Assembly (NCBI GenBank): GCA_025936045.1
Contig: JAICUB010000045.1
Span: 1-50,673, forward strand
DNA from: Polyangiaceae bacterium
GTDB lineage: Bacteria > Myxococcota_A > Polyangia > Polyangiales > Polyangiaceae
Direction: 5' to 3'
DNA: 50,673 nucleotides
The notes under the pieces were generated by a model, which was given only the letters and a program-made list of their open reading frames with translations, was not told the DNA's origin and did no database searches. How positions within the stretch are numbered: position 1 is the stretch's first letter; every line of letters starts with the position of its first letter. Position numbers and translations under genes: made by a program. Positions 24,332-33,726 of this stretch are shown in pieces.

Positions 24332-25660
24332 TCAGGAGTTCGGGACGCGCTGCGGGCGGCCCATCCCGCGATAGACGAGACCGGCATCGACGACGGCGCC
24401 CGGCACGAGCACGTTGCGCCCGTCGAAGACGTGACGGCCGCGCATCGCGGTCGCGATCCGCGCCAAGTCGGGCGCGCGGTACTCGCTCCACTCCGTCGCG
24501 AGCACGAGGCAGTCGGCACCTTCGCAAGCCGCGTACTCGTCCTCGAGCAGCTTCACGTTGTCGAGGACCCCGTCGATCGTCAGCTGATTCTTCGACGTGC
24601 CCAGCGCCTCCGGGTCCGTCGCCTGCACGCGCGCGCCGCGCCTGACGACCTCGCGGATGAGCTTGAGCGCCGGCGCCTCACGCACGTCGTCGGTGCGCGG
24701 CTTGAACGCGAGGCCCCAGACGGCGATGACCTTGTCTCTGAGTCCGCCGAGGTCCGCTTCCATGTGGCGGAGCAAGAAGTTGACGGGGCCGGCGTTCGCG
24801 AGCCAAGCCGCGTTCGCGACGGAGAGGTCCACGTCGAGCTCCTTGCCGGTCTGAACCAGCGCGCGCAGATCCTTCGGGAAGCAGCTGCCGCCGAAGCCGA
24901 GGCCCGGGTAAAGGAACTGCATGCCGATGCGCTCGTCCGAGCCGACGGCGAGGCGCACGTGCTCGGCGTCGCCGCCGGCCACGTCACAGAGCCGCGCGAT
25001 TTCGTTCATGAACGAAATCTTGGTCGCGAGCATCGCGTTCGCTGCGTACTTCACGATCTCGGCGCTCTTCGGGCTCATGCGCAGGAGGCGGTTGCGCTGG
25101 CGATTGAACGGCGCGTAGAGGCGCGAGAGCGATTCGAACGCCTTGTCGTCGTCCGTGCCGATCACGATGCGATCGGGCTTCAAGAAGTCGTTGACCGCGT
25201 CGCCCTCCTTCAAGAACTCCGGATTGCTGACGACGCTCACGTGGTGCTTCGCGTACTTGCGGACGACCTCGCGCACGCGCTCGTTCGTGCCGACCGGTAC
25301 CGTGCTCTTCGTGACGAGCGCGAGATCGTGCTTGGCGGCCTTCGCGACCTGCTCGGCGACTCCGAGCACGTGGCTGAGGTCGGCCGAGCCGTCTTCTTGC
25401 GGCGGCGTGCCGACGGCGATGAAGACGACTTCGCGGCCGTCGATGGCCTGCGCGAGGTTCGACGTGAAGTCCAGTCGGTGCGGCCAGTTGCGCTTGACGA
25501 GCTCGGCCAGATTCGGCTCGAAGAAGGGCACCTCACCGCGCCGGAGCTTCTCGAGCTTGCCCTCGTCGACGTCGACGCACGTCACGTGCGTTCCAGAATC
25601 GGCGAAGCAAGCGCCTGCCACCAACCCCACGTAGCCCGAGCCAACGACTGCTATTTTCAC
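24332..25660 (-). CDS. ugd: UDP-glucose 6-dehydrogenase
   Basis: A 442-residue cytoplasmic enzyme that oxidises UDP-glucose to UDP-glucuronate in two NAD-dependent steps. The N-terminus has the Rossmann motif GSGYVGLVAGACFA (7-20), the middle has SNPEFLKEGDAV and KYAANAMLATKISFMNE, the catalytic Cys is in FGGSCFPKDL near residue 259, and the C-terminal domain has WGLAFKPRTDDVREAPAL. All are family hallmarks and the length is normal. No glycosyltransferase cluster is adjacent. It is convergent with the TonB-like gene (22-base gap). Confidence 0.96.
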   Translation of the reverse strand: MKIAVVGSGYVGLVAGACFADSGTHVTCVDVDEGKLEKLRRGEVPFFEPNLAELVKRNWPHRLDFTSNLAQAIDGREVVFIAVGTPPQEDGSADLSHVLGVAEQVAKAAKHDLALVTKSTVPVGTNERVREVVRKYAKHHVSVVSNPEFLKEGDAVNDFLKPDRIVIGTDDDKAFESLSRLYAPFNRQRNRLLRMSPKSAEIVKYAANAMLATKISFMNEIARLCDVAGGDAEHVRLAVGSDERIGMQFLYPGLGFGGSCFPKDLRALVQTGKELDVDLSVANAAWLANAGPVNFLLRHMEADLGGLRDKVIAVWGLAFKPRTDDVREAPALKLIREVVRRGARVQATDPEALGTSKNQLTIDGVLDNVKLLEDEYAACEGADCLVLATEWSEYRAPDLARIATAMRGRHVFDGRNVLVPGAVVDAGLVYRGMGRPQRVPNS

Positions 25661-25767
25661 GGTCCGAGCCTTTTAGCCCGGCGGGGGCGTCGCATCAATG
25701 GGCTCTGGTTCTGCCGGAGCCTCGCGCGCGCGTGCGACGCGCGTACGAGGTGGGATACTCCGAAGCT

Positions 25768-26976
25768 ATGGGCCCGCGAACTCCGAAGCGTCGGGTCGCC
25801 GGCTTTCTGCTGCTCGGCGCTACCGTGGGACTGTTCGGTGTGGCGCGGGGCGTCGCGCGCGGTCGCGCTGAAATCACGGCGGCTACGAACGCGCCGGCGG
25901 CGAGCGGGACGCCGGAAGTCTTCCGCCAAGAGCGCTCGGCGGCTGCAGCCGTGACCGCACCCGCCGCGAGCCCCGTGATGCCGCCCGCAAAGCCGGCGCC
26001 GTTGGTGATCGTCGCGGGCGGCGACGTAAACCTCGGCCGCGAATGCGGACAGGCCATCCTCGCCGCTCCGAGCTACGACCCTTTTCGCTTCATGGGGCCG
26101 CTCTGGGGCGACGCCGACGTTCGGTTCGTGAATCTCGAATCGCAGCTCAGCGATCAGGACGGCGAGACGCAGTCACCGCGTAACCGCCTCGTGTTCACGG
26201 GGCCGCCCGGTGGCGCGGAGACGCTCGCGCAAGCGGGCATCGCCGTGGTCTCGACCGCGAACAACCACGCCTGGGACTACGGTCGGGGCGCGCTCTTCGA
26301 AACGCTCGACAACTTGGCGCGGGCGCGCGTGCAGAAGGCGGGCACCGGTCGAACGCTCGACGAGGCCTATACCCCTGCCGTCGTCGAAGCGCGCGGGCGC
26401 CGCATCGCGGTCGTCGCGGTGACGCAGATCTGGAACGACGGGCCCATCGAGCAGCACGAAGGGCGAAACTACGTGGCTTGGGCGCGCTTGAAGCGCGTGA
26501 CGGCGGCGCTCGAGCGCGCGCGTCACGAAGCGGATTTCGTGATTCTCTCGTACCACGGCGGGGTCGAGTACGTGGACGCTCCCAGCGAGCAAACGCGGCG
26601 CTTCATCGACGGCGCGCTCAAGACGGGTCTGGTCGACGTCGTCATCGGCCACCATCCGCACGTCCCGCAGGGTGTCGGCTTTCCGCGCGGGCGTCCCGTC
26701 TTCTACAGCCTGGGCAACTTCGTCTTCGCGGGTCACGACTGGGCGCCGTGGACGCTCACGAGCTTCGTCGCGCGGCTCGAGCTCGACGCCGAGGGGCGGC
26801 TTCGCACGAGCGCGTGCCCGATCGTGATCGACGGTCACTTCCCGAAGCCGCTCGCACCCGGCGACGCCCAATTCGAAAGGGCGCGCCAGCACCTCGTCGA
26901 TACGTCGACGAGCGTCGGCGGCGCCCGCGTCGGCCCGGCCGATGCGCACGGGTGCTTTCCGGTCGAGCCACGTTGA
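25768..26976 (+). CDS. CapA/PgsA-family metallophosphatase-like protein
   Basis: The 402-residue exported protein has an N-terminal hydrophobic segment (GFLLLGATVGLFGVARGVA) after a basic start, then a linker and a CapA domain from about residue 82: GGDVNLGRECG, FVNLESQLSD, STANNHAWDYG, LSYHGGVEY and GHHPHVPQG, which together form the metal site of calcineurin-like phosphoesterases. CapA proteins take part in poly-gamma-glutamate capsule production, but many homologues have other roles. Start choice: ATG 25768, with GAGGTGGG 13 bases upstream; GTG 25732 is possible. Confidence 0.87.
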   Translation: MGPRTPKRRVAGFLLLGATVGLFGVARGVARGRAEITAATNAPAASGTPEVFRQERSAAAAVTAPAASPVMPPAKPAPLVIVAGGDVNLGRECGQAILAAPSYDPFRFMGPLWGDADVRFVNLESQLSDQDGETQSPRNRLVFTGPPGGAETLAQAGIAVVSTANNHAWDYGRGALFETLDNLARARVQKAGTGRTLDEAYTPAVVEARGRRIAVVAVTQIWNDGPIEQHEGRNYVAWARLKRVTAALERARHEADFVILSYHGGVEYVDAPSEQTRRFIDGALKTGLVDVVIGHHPHVPQGVGFPRGRPVFYSLGNFVFAGHDWAPWTLTSFVARLELDAEGRLRTSACPIVIDGHFPKPLAPGDAQFERARQHLVDTSTSVGGARVGPADAHGCFPVEPR

Positions 26977-26977
26977 G

Positions 26978-26993
26978 CGCGCCGATCGGCGCG
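26978..26993. terminator. 16-bp perfect palindrome between convergent genes
   Basis: CGCGCCGATCGGCGCG reads the same on both strands and fills the gap between the stop at 26976 and the TerB-like stop at 26998. It can fold as a 6-bp stem with a GATC loop, a likely bidirectional terminator, though without T-runs. Confidence 0.5.
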
Positions 26994-26997
26994 GAGC

Positions 26998-27537
26998 TCA
27001 TGCGTCGGATTTGTCGTCTTCGATCTGATCGAGAATCGCCGCGACGCGCTCGGGGCTGATGCCGAACCAGCTCGCGAGCTGGTTGATGAACGCGTTCTCT
27101 TCTTCGGCGACGTCATCGTCGGCGAGCGCGACGGCGGCCGCGAGCGCGAACGCACTCTCGGCTTCGCTCGGCTGCTCGGAAATCGATTCCGCGATCTGAC
27201 GCAGGCGTTCGTCGCGTCCCTCGGCCTTGAGCCGGCGCTGGTAGTTCTCGAGCATCACGTTGATCGTGCCGACGCGGAGCACGTCGTCCGTGAGCCCGCG
27301 AATGCCGCCGCGCACGGCGTCGTGCTCGTCCGGCGTGAGCTTGCCGTCCGCCGCCATCATCAAGAACATCGTCTCGGCGAGCGGGTCGACGCGATTGAGC
27401 GCCGCGATTTCCTCCGGCGAGAGCAACCCCTCGCGCGTGAGCGTTTCATAGGCGGAGCTGACGACCACGCTCGGGCGCCGCCCGCTTTCGAGGAGCGCGT
27501 CGCGCAGACGCTCGATCGTTCTGGTCTTGAGCTTCAC
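26998..27537 (-). CDS. TerB-like (tellurite-resistance fold) protein
   Basis: A 179-residue cytoplasmic helical protein. Two TerB-like stretches are visible: AETMFLMMAADGKLTPDEHD in the middle and LADDDVAEEENAFINQLASW near the end. Both have the acidic metal-binding loop (DGKLTPDE; DDVAEEE) followed by a helix, as in TerB/DjlA-like folds. The C-terminus FGISPERVAAILDQIEDD is also typical. No other ter genes are near, so a role in tellurite resistance is not implied. The frame and start ATG 27537 are clear; it is divergent from the GYF protein. Confidence 0.78.
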   Translation of the reverse strand: MKLKTRTIERLRDALLESGRRPSVVVSSAYETLTREGLLSPEEIAALNRVDPLAETMFLMMAADGKLTPDEHDAVRGGIRGLTDDVLRVGTINVMLENYQRRLKAEGRDERLRQIAESISEQPSEAESAFALAAAVALADDDVAEEENAFINQLASWFGISPERVAAILDQIEDDKSDA

Positions 27538-27598
27538 GGAACGAGGAGCCTATCCCGCCCCCCTCCGCCCCGAAAACAAACAAGACTGAACAAACACG

Positions 27599-27614
27599 AC
27601 TGTATTTCTACAGT
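27599..27614. promoter_or_regulatory. 16-bp inverted repeat in AT-rich divergent promoter region
   Basis: ACTGTA (27599-27604), TTTC, TACAGT (27609-27614) lies in an AT-rich island (27572-27635) between the divergent TerB-like and GYF genes. Its size and position suit a dimeric repressor or activator site. No matching copy was noticed elsewhere. Confidence 0.4.
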
Positions 27615-27752
27615 AGCGCTATTAGTTTCGCGTCAAAGTGCGCGCAAATGAAGGTGATTTTCTCGGGTTCGGGCTCGCTGGGTCCTGGGTTCAAAGCTAT
27701 GCTCGAACGTCACACCGCGAGCGCTCGCTGCTCGCACCTGGAGGCCAATCGC

Positions 27753-28685
27753 ATGGAAAGCCCCGAGACCGAGGACCGCTGGTACGTGAATGTGGGTGGT
27801 ACGCCCAAGATGATGAACCTCGACCAAATCGTCGAAGCGTTCGAGGCGGGAACCATCAACGGCAAGACGCTGGTCACCGAGGTCGGGGGCTCGGAATGGA
27901 AGCCTCTCAAAGAAGTTGCCGATCTGGGCGACGACGAGGAGCCGGCTCCTCCGAGCGTGCAGGTGCCCGCCGCGGCAGCGCCCGTCGTCGCTCCGCCCCT
28001 GGTAGCACCCGCGAAGGCGAGCATTCCGCCTTCCGTGCGCGCGACCCAGCCAACCCAGAGCGGCTGGCCGCCGGTGGTCGCCGCATCGCGGCCGCCCCTG
28101 TCCGTCGCGCCCGCCGGAATCGCTTCGGCAAGCCCCTCCGTCGCGCCCTCGTCGCTCGCGCCCGTGAGCACGATGCCGATGGTTCAGGATTTGGGGCTCT
28201 CGCTGGACGCGGAGTTCCGGCCACGGAAGAGCAAGGCGCCAGTCTTTGCCGCGGCGGTCGTCGTGGTCTTCATCGGCGGCCTGTTCGGCGTGAGCCGTCT
28301 CACCGGTGGTGGTGAAGTGACCCGCCCGATCCCGGTGCCCGCGGCGGCGCCCGTCGCGGTCAACACGGCGACGAGCAGCCCGCTGACGACGCCGACGCCC
28401 GCGCCCGCGGCCGCCCCGACCACACCGAGCGACTCGGCGGCGAGCGGAAGCCCGGCGGGCGACAAGCCTTCCAGCGACAAGCCGAGCGAAACGGCGAGCA
28501 CCGACTCCCGCCTCGCCGACGACGTGAAGGCGAAGCTCAAGGACGCCGACAAGTCGCGATCCGACAAGAAGAAAGCCGCGAAGTCGCACGCCAAGGTCGC
28601 GTCGCGCTCGAAAGGCTCGTCGTCGTCGTCGGGCGTCTTCCGTGCGGGCGGCAACGTCAACGACCCGCTGAACTCGAAGCTGTAA
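27753..28685 (+). CDS. GYF-domain single-pass membrane protein
   Basis: The 310-residue protein has an N-terminal GYF_2 domain (RWYVNVGGTPKMMNLDQIVE then VGGSEWKPL), a Pro/Ala/Val linker, a membrane helix near 163-181 (PVFAAAVVVVFIGGLFGV), and a long Thr/Pro/Ser then Lys/Ser-rich outer tail ending GGNVNDPLNSKL. GYF_2 domains bind Pro-rich partners; in myxobacteria they occur in gliding and focal-adhesion proteins such as AgmX. ATG 27753 is supported by GGAGG (27740-27744) with 8-base spacing; the frame is open back to 27648 but without coding bias. Confidence 0.82.
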   Translation: MESPETEDRWYVNVGGTPKMMNLDQIVEAFEAGTINGKTLVTEVGGSEWKPLKEVADLGDDEEPAPPSVQVPAAAAPVVAPPLVAPAKASIPPSVRATQPTQSGWPPVVAASRPPLSVAPAGIASASPSVAPSSLAPVSTMPMVQDLGLSLDAEFRPRKSKAPVFAAAVVVVFIGGLFGVSRLTGGGEVTRPIPVPAAAPVAVNTATSSPLTTPTPAPAAAPTTPSDSAASGSPAGDKPSSDKPSETASTDSRLADDVKAKLKDADKSRSDKKKAAKSHAKVASRSKGSSSSSGVFRAGGNVNDPLNSKL

Positions 28686-28707
28686 GCGGCGCTTCCGCGC
28701 GTTTCGG

Positions 28708-28744
28708 GCTGAGTCGCTCGCGTTTCGCCGTCGAGCGGCTCAGC
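28708..28744. terminator. 13-bp hairpin between convergent genes
   Basis: GCTGAGTCGCTCG (28708-28720) pairs with CGAGCGGCTCAGC (28732-28744), with one G-T pair and an 11-base loop. It lies between the GYF gene stop (28685) and the stop of the PP2C-like gene (28740-28742), which is inside the stem. A strong candidate for a shared terminator. Confidence 0.55.
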
Positions 28745-29438
28745 TGTCGCGGATTCCGGATTCCGCGCGCCGCGGAGCGGCAGTCGGGACCACGACGAGG
28801 CTTGCGTCTTCCGGCAGTGGCAGCTCCCCGAGCTGTTCACGCAGGCGTCGTTCGAGTCCCTCGTGGCTCTCGGCCGCGAGCTCGAAGCTGCTCGAGGGCA
28901 GGCCGAGCGAGCCCCACAGCTGATTCGTGTCCTCGAGCGAGCCGCCCGTCGCGCCGTCGGACGCGACGAACCAGATGCTGCCCGGCGCGAGCGGAATGAG
29001 CTCGTACGGATGCGCGCGATTCGAGCGAGGACCCACATCGCCCGACAGCGCCGGCATCTGCAAGAGCCGGCCGTCCGGTAGAGCGCAGGCGACCGGCGGC
29101 ATGCCGGCGTTCAGGAGCTCGACGCGGCCGTGCATCGGATGAACGCGCAGCGCAGTGACACCTACACTCGCCGCGACAGCTTGGCAGACGATCGTGCGCA
29201 AGCTGTTCGCCAACACGTGCATCGGCTCCCGCTCGGCGAGTGATACGAGCGCGCTCGACGCGAGTCTGGAACGCAGGGATTCCTGCTCTCGCGCCGCGCG
29301 CACGTCGAGAACCACGATGCTAACGGCTCCGTCGCGCTCCGTAACGATCTCGATGGCGTCGGAAGCGCGGCGGCCGCGGAGAGTGCAGGCGACCACGCCG
29401 TGCAGAAGACTCGGGTTTCGATCGGAAGCGGGGCTCAT
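28740..29438 (-). CDS. degenerate PP2C/SpoIIE-like phosphatase domain protein
   Basis: The 232-residue protein resembles the SpoIIE/RsbU PP2C fold: VSIVVLDVRAAREQESLRSR at the place of the acidic DxxGHG motif, VTALRVHPMHGRVELLNAGM (family TLFYAVLDPxTGRLxYxNAGH) and PGSIWFVASDGATGG (family LLLYTDGVTE). Two of the three metal-binding sites are altered: GHG after the first Asp is missing, and the final motif reads SDGAT. It may be inactive or a binding protein. ATG 29438 has GGAAGGGG 7 bases upstream. It is divergent from the NtrC-type regulator, 264 bases apart. Confidence 0.6.
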   Translation of the reverse strand: MSPASDRNPSLLHGVVACTLRGRRASDAIEIVTERDGAVSIVVLDVRAAREQESLRSRLASSALVSLAEREPMHVLANSLRTIVCQAVAASVGVTALRVHPMHGRVELLNAGMPPVACALPDGRLLQMPALSGDVGPRSNRAHPYELIPLAPGSIWFVASDGATGGSLEDTNQLWGSLGLPSSSFELAAESHEGLERRLREQLGELPLPEDASLVVVPTAAPRRAESGIRDS

Positions 29439-29702
29439 GGGACCACCCCTTCCGCAAGACCCGTTCCATGGCTCGTGCACGACGCCGGCGTGCGCAAACG
29501 CGCGGAAATATGTCGAGCCCACTCGCACCTACCCGCAGGCGGCGCGAGTGCGTGTTTCAATCCGAGACCGGCGAGTGTCTCGCAACGAGAACCTCGCGAC
29601 GGCCGGAGACGGTGTAGGTGCGCTGATTCCCGGGATTTTAGCTGGTTCCTGCTCGCGAGCCTGCCCCTAATCCCTGGCGCGCTTCGTGCCGTTCTGTGCG
29701 TC

Positions 29703-31160
29703 GTGACCCTGCAATCCTCCACCCAGGACCCGAGCCTCGGGCTCCTCCCCACCGCGGGCGACGTCGTCGCGGTCGTCGAGGACGATCCGACCACGCGCCT
29801 GCTCACGAAGAGTTGGCTCGAGGGCGCGGGCTACACGGTCAAGGAGTACGACTCCGAGCGTTCGGTGCGTGAAGAGCACGGCCCCGCTCCGACCGTCGCG
29901 TGCGTCGACCTCGGCCTCGGCGAGCAAAGCGGCTTCGACGTGATGAGCTACCTGCGCGAGCGCGATCCGGAGCTGCCGACGATCGTCGTCACCGCGGAAC
30001 GCGAGGTCGAAACCGCCGTCGCCGCGATGCGCGCGGGCGCCTACGACTACTTGACCAAGCCCGTCGATCGCGACCGGTTGCTCCACTCCGTGCGGCGCGC
30101 CTGCGAGCGCCGGCGCCTGATCGATCGCGTGAAGAACCTGCAGAGCGAGCTCGGAACGGGCCCGCTCACGGGCAACGTCGTGGGCGCGAGCTCGGCCATG
30201 GTCGAGCTCTCGCGGCAAGTCGAGCGCGTGATCGAGAGCGACGTCGCCGTGTGTTTGCTCGGTGAGAGCGGCACGGGCAAGGAGCTCGTCGCGCGCGCGA
30301 TTCACCGCGGCGGCCCGCGGCGTGCGGGGCCCTTCATCGCGCTCAACTGCGCGGCGATCCCGGCCTCCCTGCAAGAGTCCGAGCTCTTCGGTCACGAGCG
30401 CGGCGCCTTCACGGGTGCGATTCAGAACCGACTCGGCTGCTTCGAGCGCGCGCGTGGCGGCACGCTGCTGCTCGACGAGGTCGGCGAGATGAGCGCTTCG
30501 ACGCAAGCCGTGCTCCTGCGCACGCTGCAAGAGCGCACGGTGCGCCGTGTCGGCGGCAACCAGGAGATCCCGGTCGACGTGCGTATCGTGTGCGCGACGC
30601 ATCGCGATCTCAGGAGCGAAGTCGACGCGGGCCGCTTCCGCGAGGACTTGTACTTCCGCCTCGTGGTGTACCCGATTCGGCTTCCGCCGCTGCGCGAGCG
30701 CGTCGAGGACATTCCGCTGCTCGTCGTGCATTTTCTCGAGAAGCTTCGCGCGCGCGCGCCGCACGGCGTGCGCGGGCTCTCCGCCGAGGCGCTCGACGCG
30801 CTCGCTCGCCATGCGTGGCCGGGCAACGTGCGCGAGCTCGAGAACGTGATTCACAGAAGCGTGCTCGCCTGCCGCCACGACGAGATCGCGCTCGCCGATC
30901 TGCCGCCCGACCTGCGTTCGCTGCCGGTCGCGCCCGCCGACGCGACGCCACGCGAGTCCGGCGAGGATTTGCTGGGCGACGAGGACGAGGTCGTGCCGCT
31001 GCGCGAGCTCGAACAGCGCGCGATTCGCAAGGCCCTCCGCCTCACGCGCGGAAGCGTCGGGCGCGCAGCGAAGCTACTCGGCATCGGCCGCGCGACCCTG
31101 TATCGCCGTCTGGCGGAGCTCGATTTGGCACCGGACGCGGTCGGGAGAATCGTCGCGTGA
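29703..31160 (+). CDS. sigma-54-dependent response regulator (NtrC family)
   Basis: A 485-residue three-domain regulator. The receiver domain (about 18-135) has the acid pair VVEDD, phosphorylated Asp69 in ACVDLGLG and Lys in YLTKPVDRD. The AAA+ domain has Walker A GESGTGKELV (187-196), the sigma-54 contact loop GAFTGA (234-239), Walker B GGTLLLDEVGEM and the R-finger region FREDLYFRL. The C-terminus carries a Fis-type helix-turn-helix (VGRAAKLLGIGRATLYRRL). It is fully intact. GTG 29703 is chosen because the receiver follows directly and no better start is nearby. It overlaps the Hpt gene by GTGA. No histidine kinase is adjacent. Confidence 0.95.
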   Translation: MTLQSSTQDPSLGLLPTAGDVVAVVEDDPTTRLLTKSWLEGAGYTVKEYDSERSVREEHGPAPTVACVDLGLGEQSGFDVMSYLRERDPELPTIVVTAEREVETAVAAMRAGAYDYLTKPVDRDRLLHSVRRACERRRLIDRVKNLQSELGTGPLTGNVVGASSAMVELSRQVERVIESDVAVCLLGESGTGKELVARAIHRGGPRRAGPFIALNCAAIPASLQESELFGHERGAFTGAIQNRLGCFERARGGTLLLDEVGEMSASTQAVLLRTLQERTVRRVGGNQEIPVDVRIVCATHRDLRSEVDAGRFREDLYFRLVVYPIRLPPLRERVEDIPLLVVHFLEKLRARAPHGVRGLSAEALDALARHAWPGNVRELENVIHRSVLACRHDEIALADLPPDLRSLPVAPADATPRESGEDLLGDEDEVVPLRELEQRAIRKALRLTRGSVGRAAKLLGIGRATLYRRLAELDLAPDAVGRIVA

Positions 31161-31588
31161 GCGCGCTAGGGGGTGGGGACGACGTACCGCCGAGCGTTCC
31201 GGCGCTCCGGCGCCCGCCGAGCGTTCCGACGCTCAACCGGGGGCGTCTCGACGCCATCGAACGCGACGTGTCGCGTGAATTCTTGCTCGAGCTCGTGAAC
31301 CTGTTCGTGACGGACGTCGCGGTGCGCCTCGAGCGCTTGTCGGACGCCGTGAAGGCGCGCCAGACCAAGCGCGCGTCGAGCCTCGCGCACGCGCTCCAGG
31401 GCTCGGCGGCGAGCCTCGGCGTGCTCAAGCTGCGCTCGGTCGCGCAGCGGCTCGAGGAGCTCACGGAGACGGACGATTGGGGCGCCTCGGACGCGACGCT
31501 CGCGCGGCTGATTCACGAGTTTCAGCACGTGTGCCAGGTGCTGAAGGCGATTGGCTCGGAGCCGCCGGTCGAGCGCGCCGCGAAGTAG
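31157..31588 (+). CDS. Hpt (histidine phosphotransfer) domain protein
   Basis: The 143-residue protein begins at GTG 31157 inside the regulator gene (GTGA). After a Pro-rich start it has a four-helix Hpt domain with phospho-acceptor His78 in SLAHALQGSAASLGV, matching the Hpt consensus HxLKGxxxxLG (Lys replaced by Gln). Hpt proteins pass phosphate between a hybrid kinase and a response regulator; being translationally coupled to the NtrC-type receiver, it probably feeds or drains that receiver. No kinase is next to it, so the input is unknown. Confidence 0.87.
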   Translation: MSALGGGDDVPPSVPALRRPPSVPTLNRGRLDAIERDVSREFLLELVNLFVTDVAVRLERLSDAVKARQTKRASSLAHALQGSAASLGVLKLRSVAQRLEELTETDDWGASDATLARLIHEFQHVCQVLKAIGSEPPVERAAK

Positions 31589-31614
31589 CGCGAAAGCGCG
31601 CTCGGTCGTGAGAC

Positions 31615-33657
<2,043 letters not shown>

Positions 33658-33726
33658 GTCGGAAGTGGTGGTAGACTAGCGCCCGTGGAGAGGAAAAACA
33701 GCCGTTCGCGTGTAGTTCGCCGGGGG

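Noticed and set aside
24332..26976. Capsule biosynthesis cluster (ugd plus capA)
   Set aside because: The genes are divergent and no glycosyltransferase, flippase or capBC partner is present.
26998..27537. Tellurite resistance operon
   Set aside because: Only one TerB-like gene is present; no terA, terC, terD or terZ is nearby.
27648..27752. N-terminal extension of the GYF protein
   Set aside because: GGAGG with proper spacing supports ATG 27753, and the upstream codons do not resemble the domain start.
29553..29562. GTTTCAATCC, which resembles the start of some CRISPR repeats
   Set aside because: It occurs once only; no second copy or spacer structure exists nearby.
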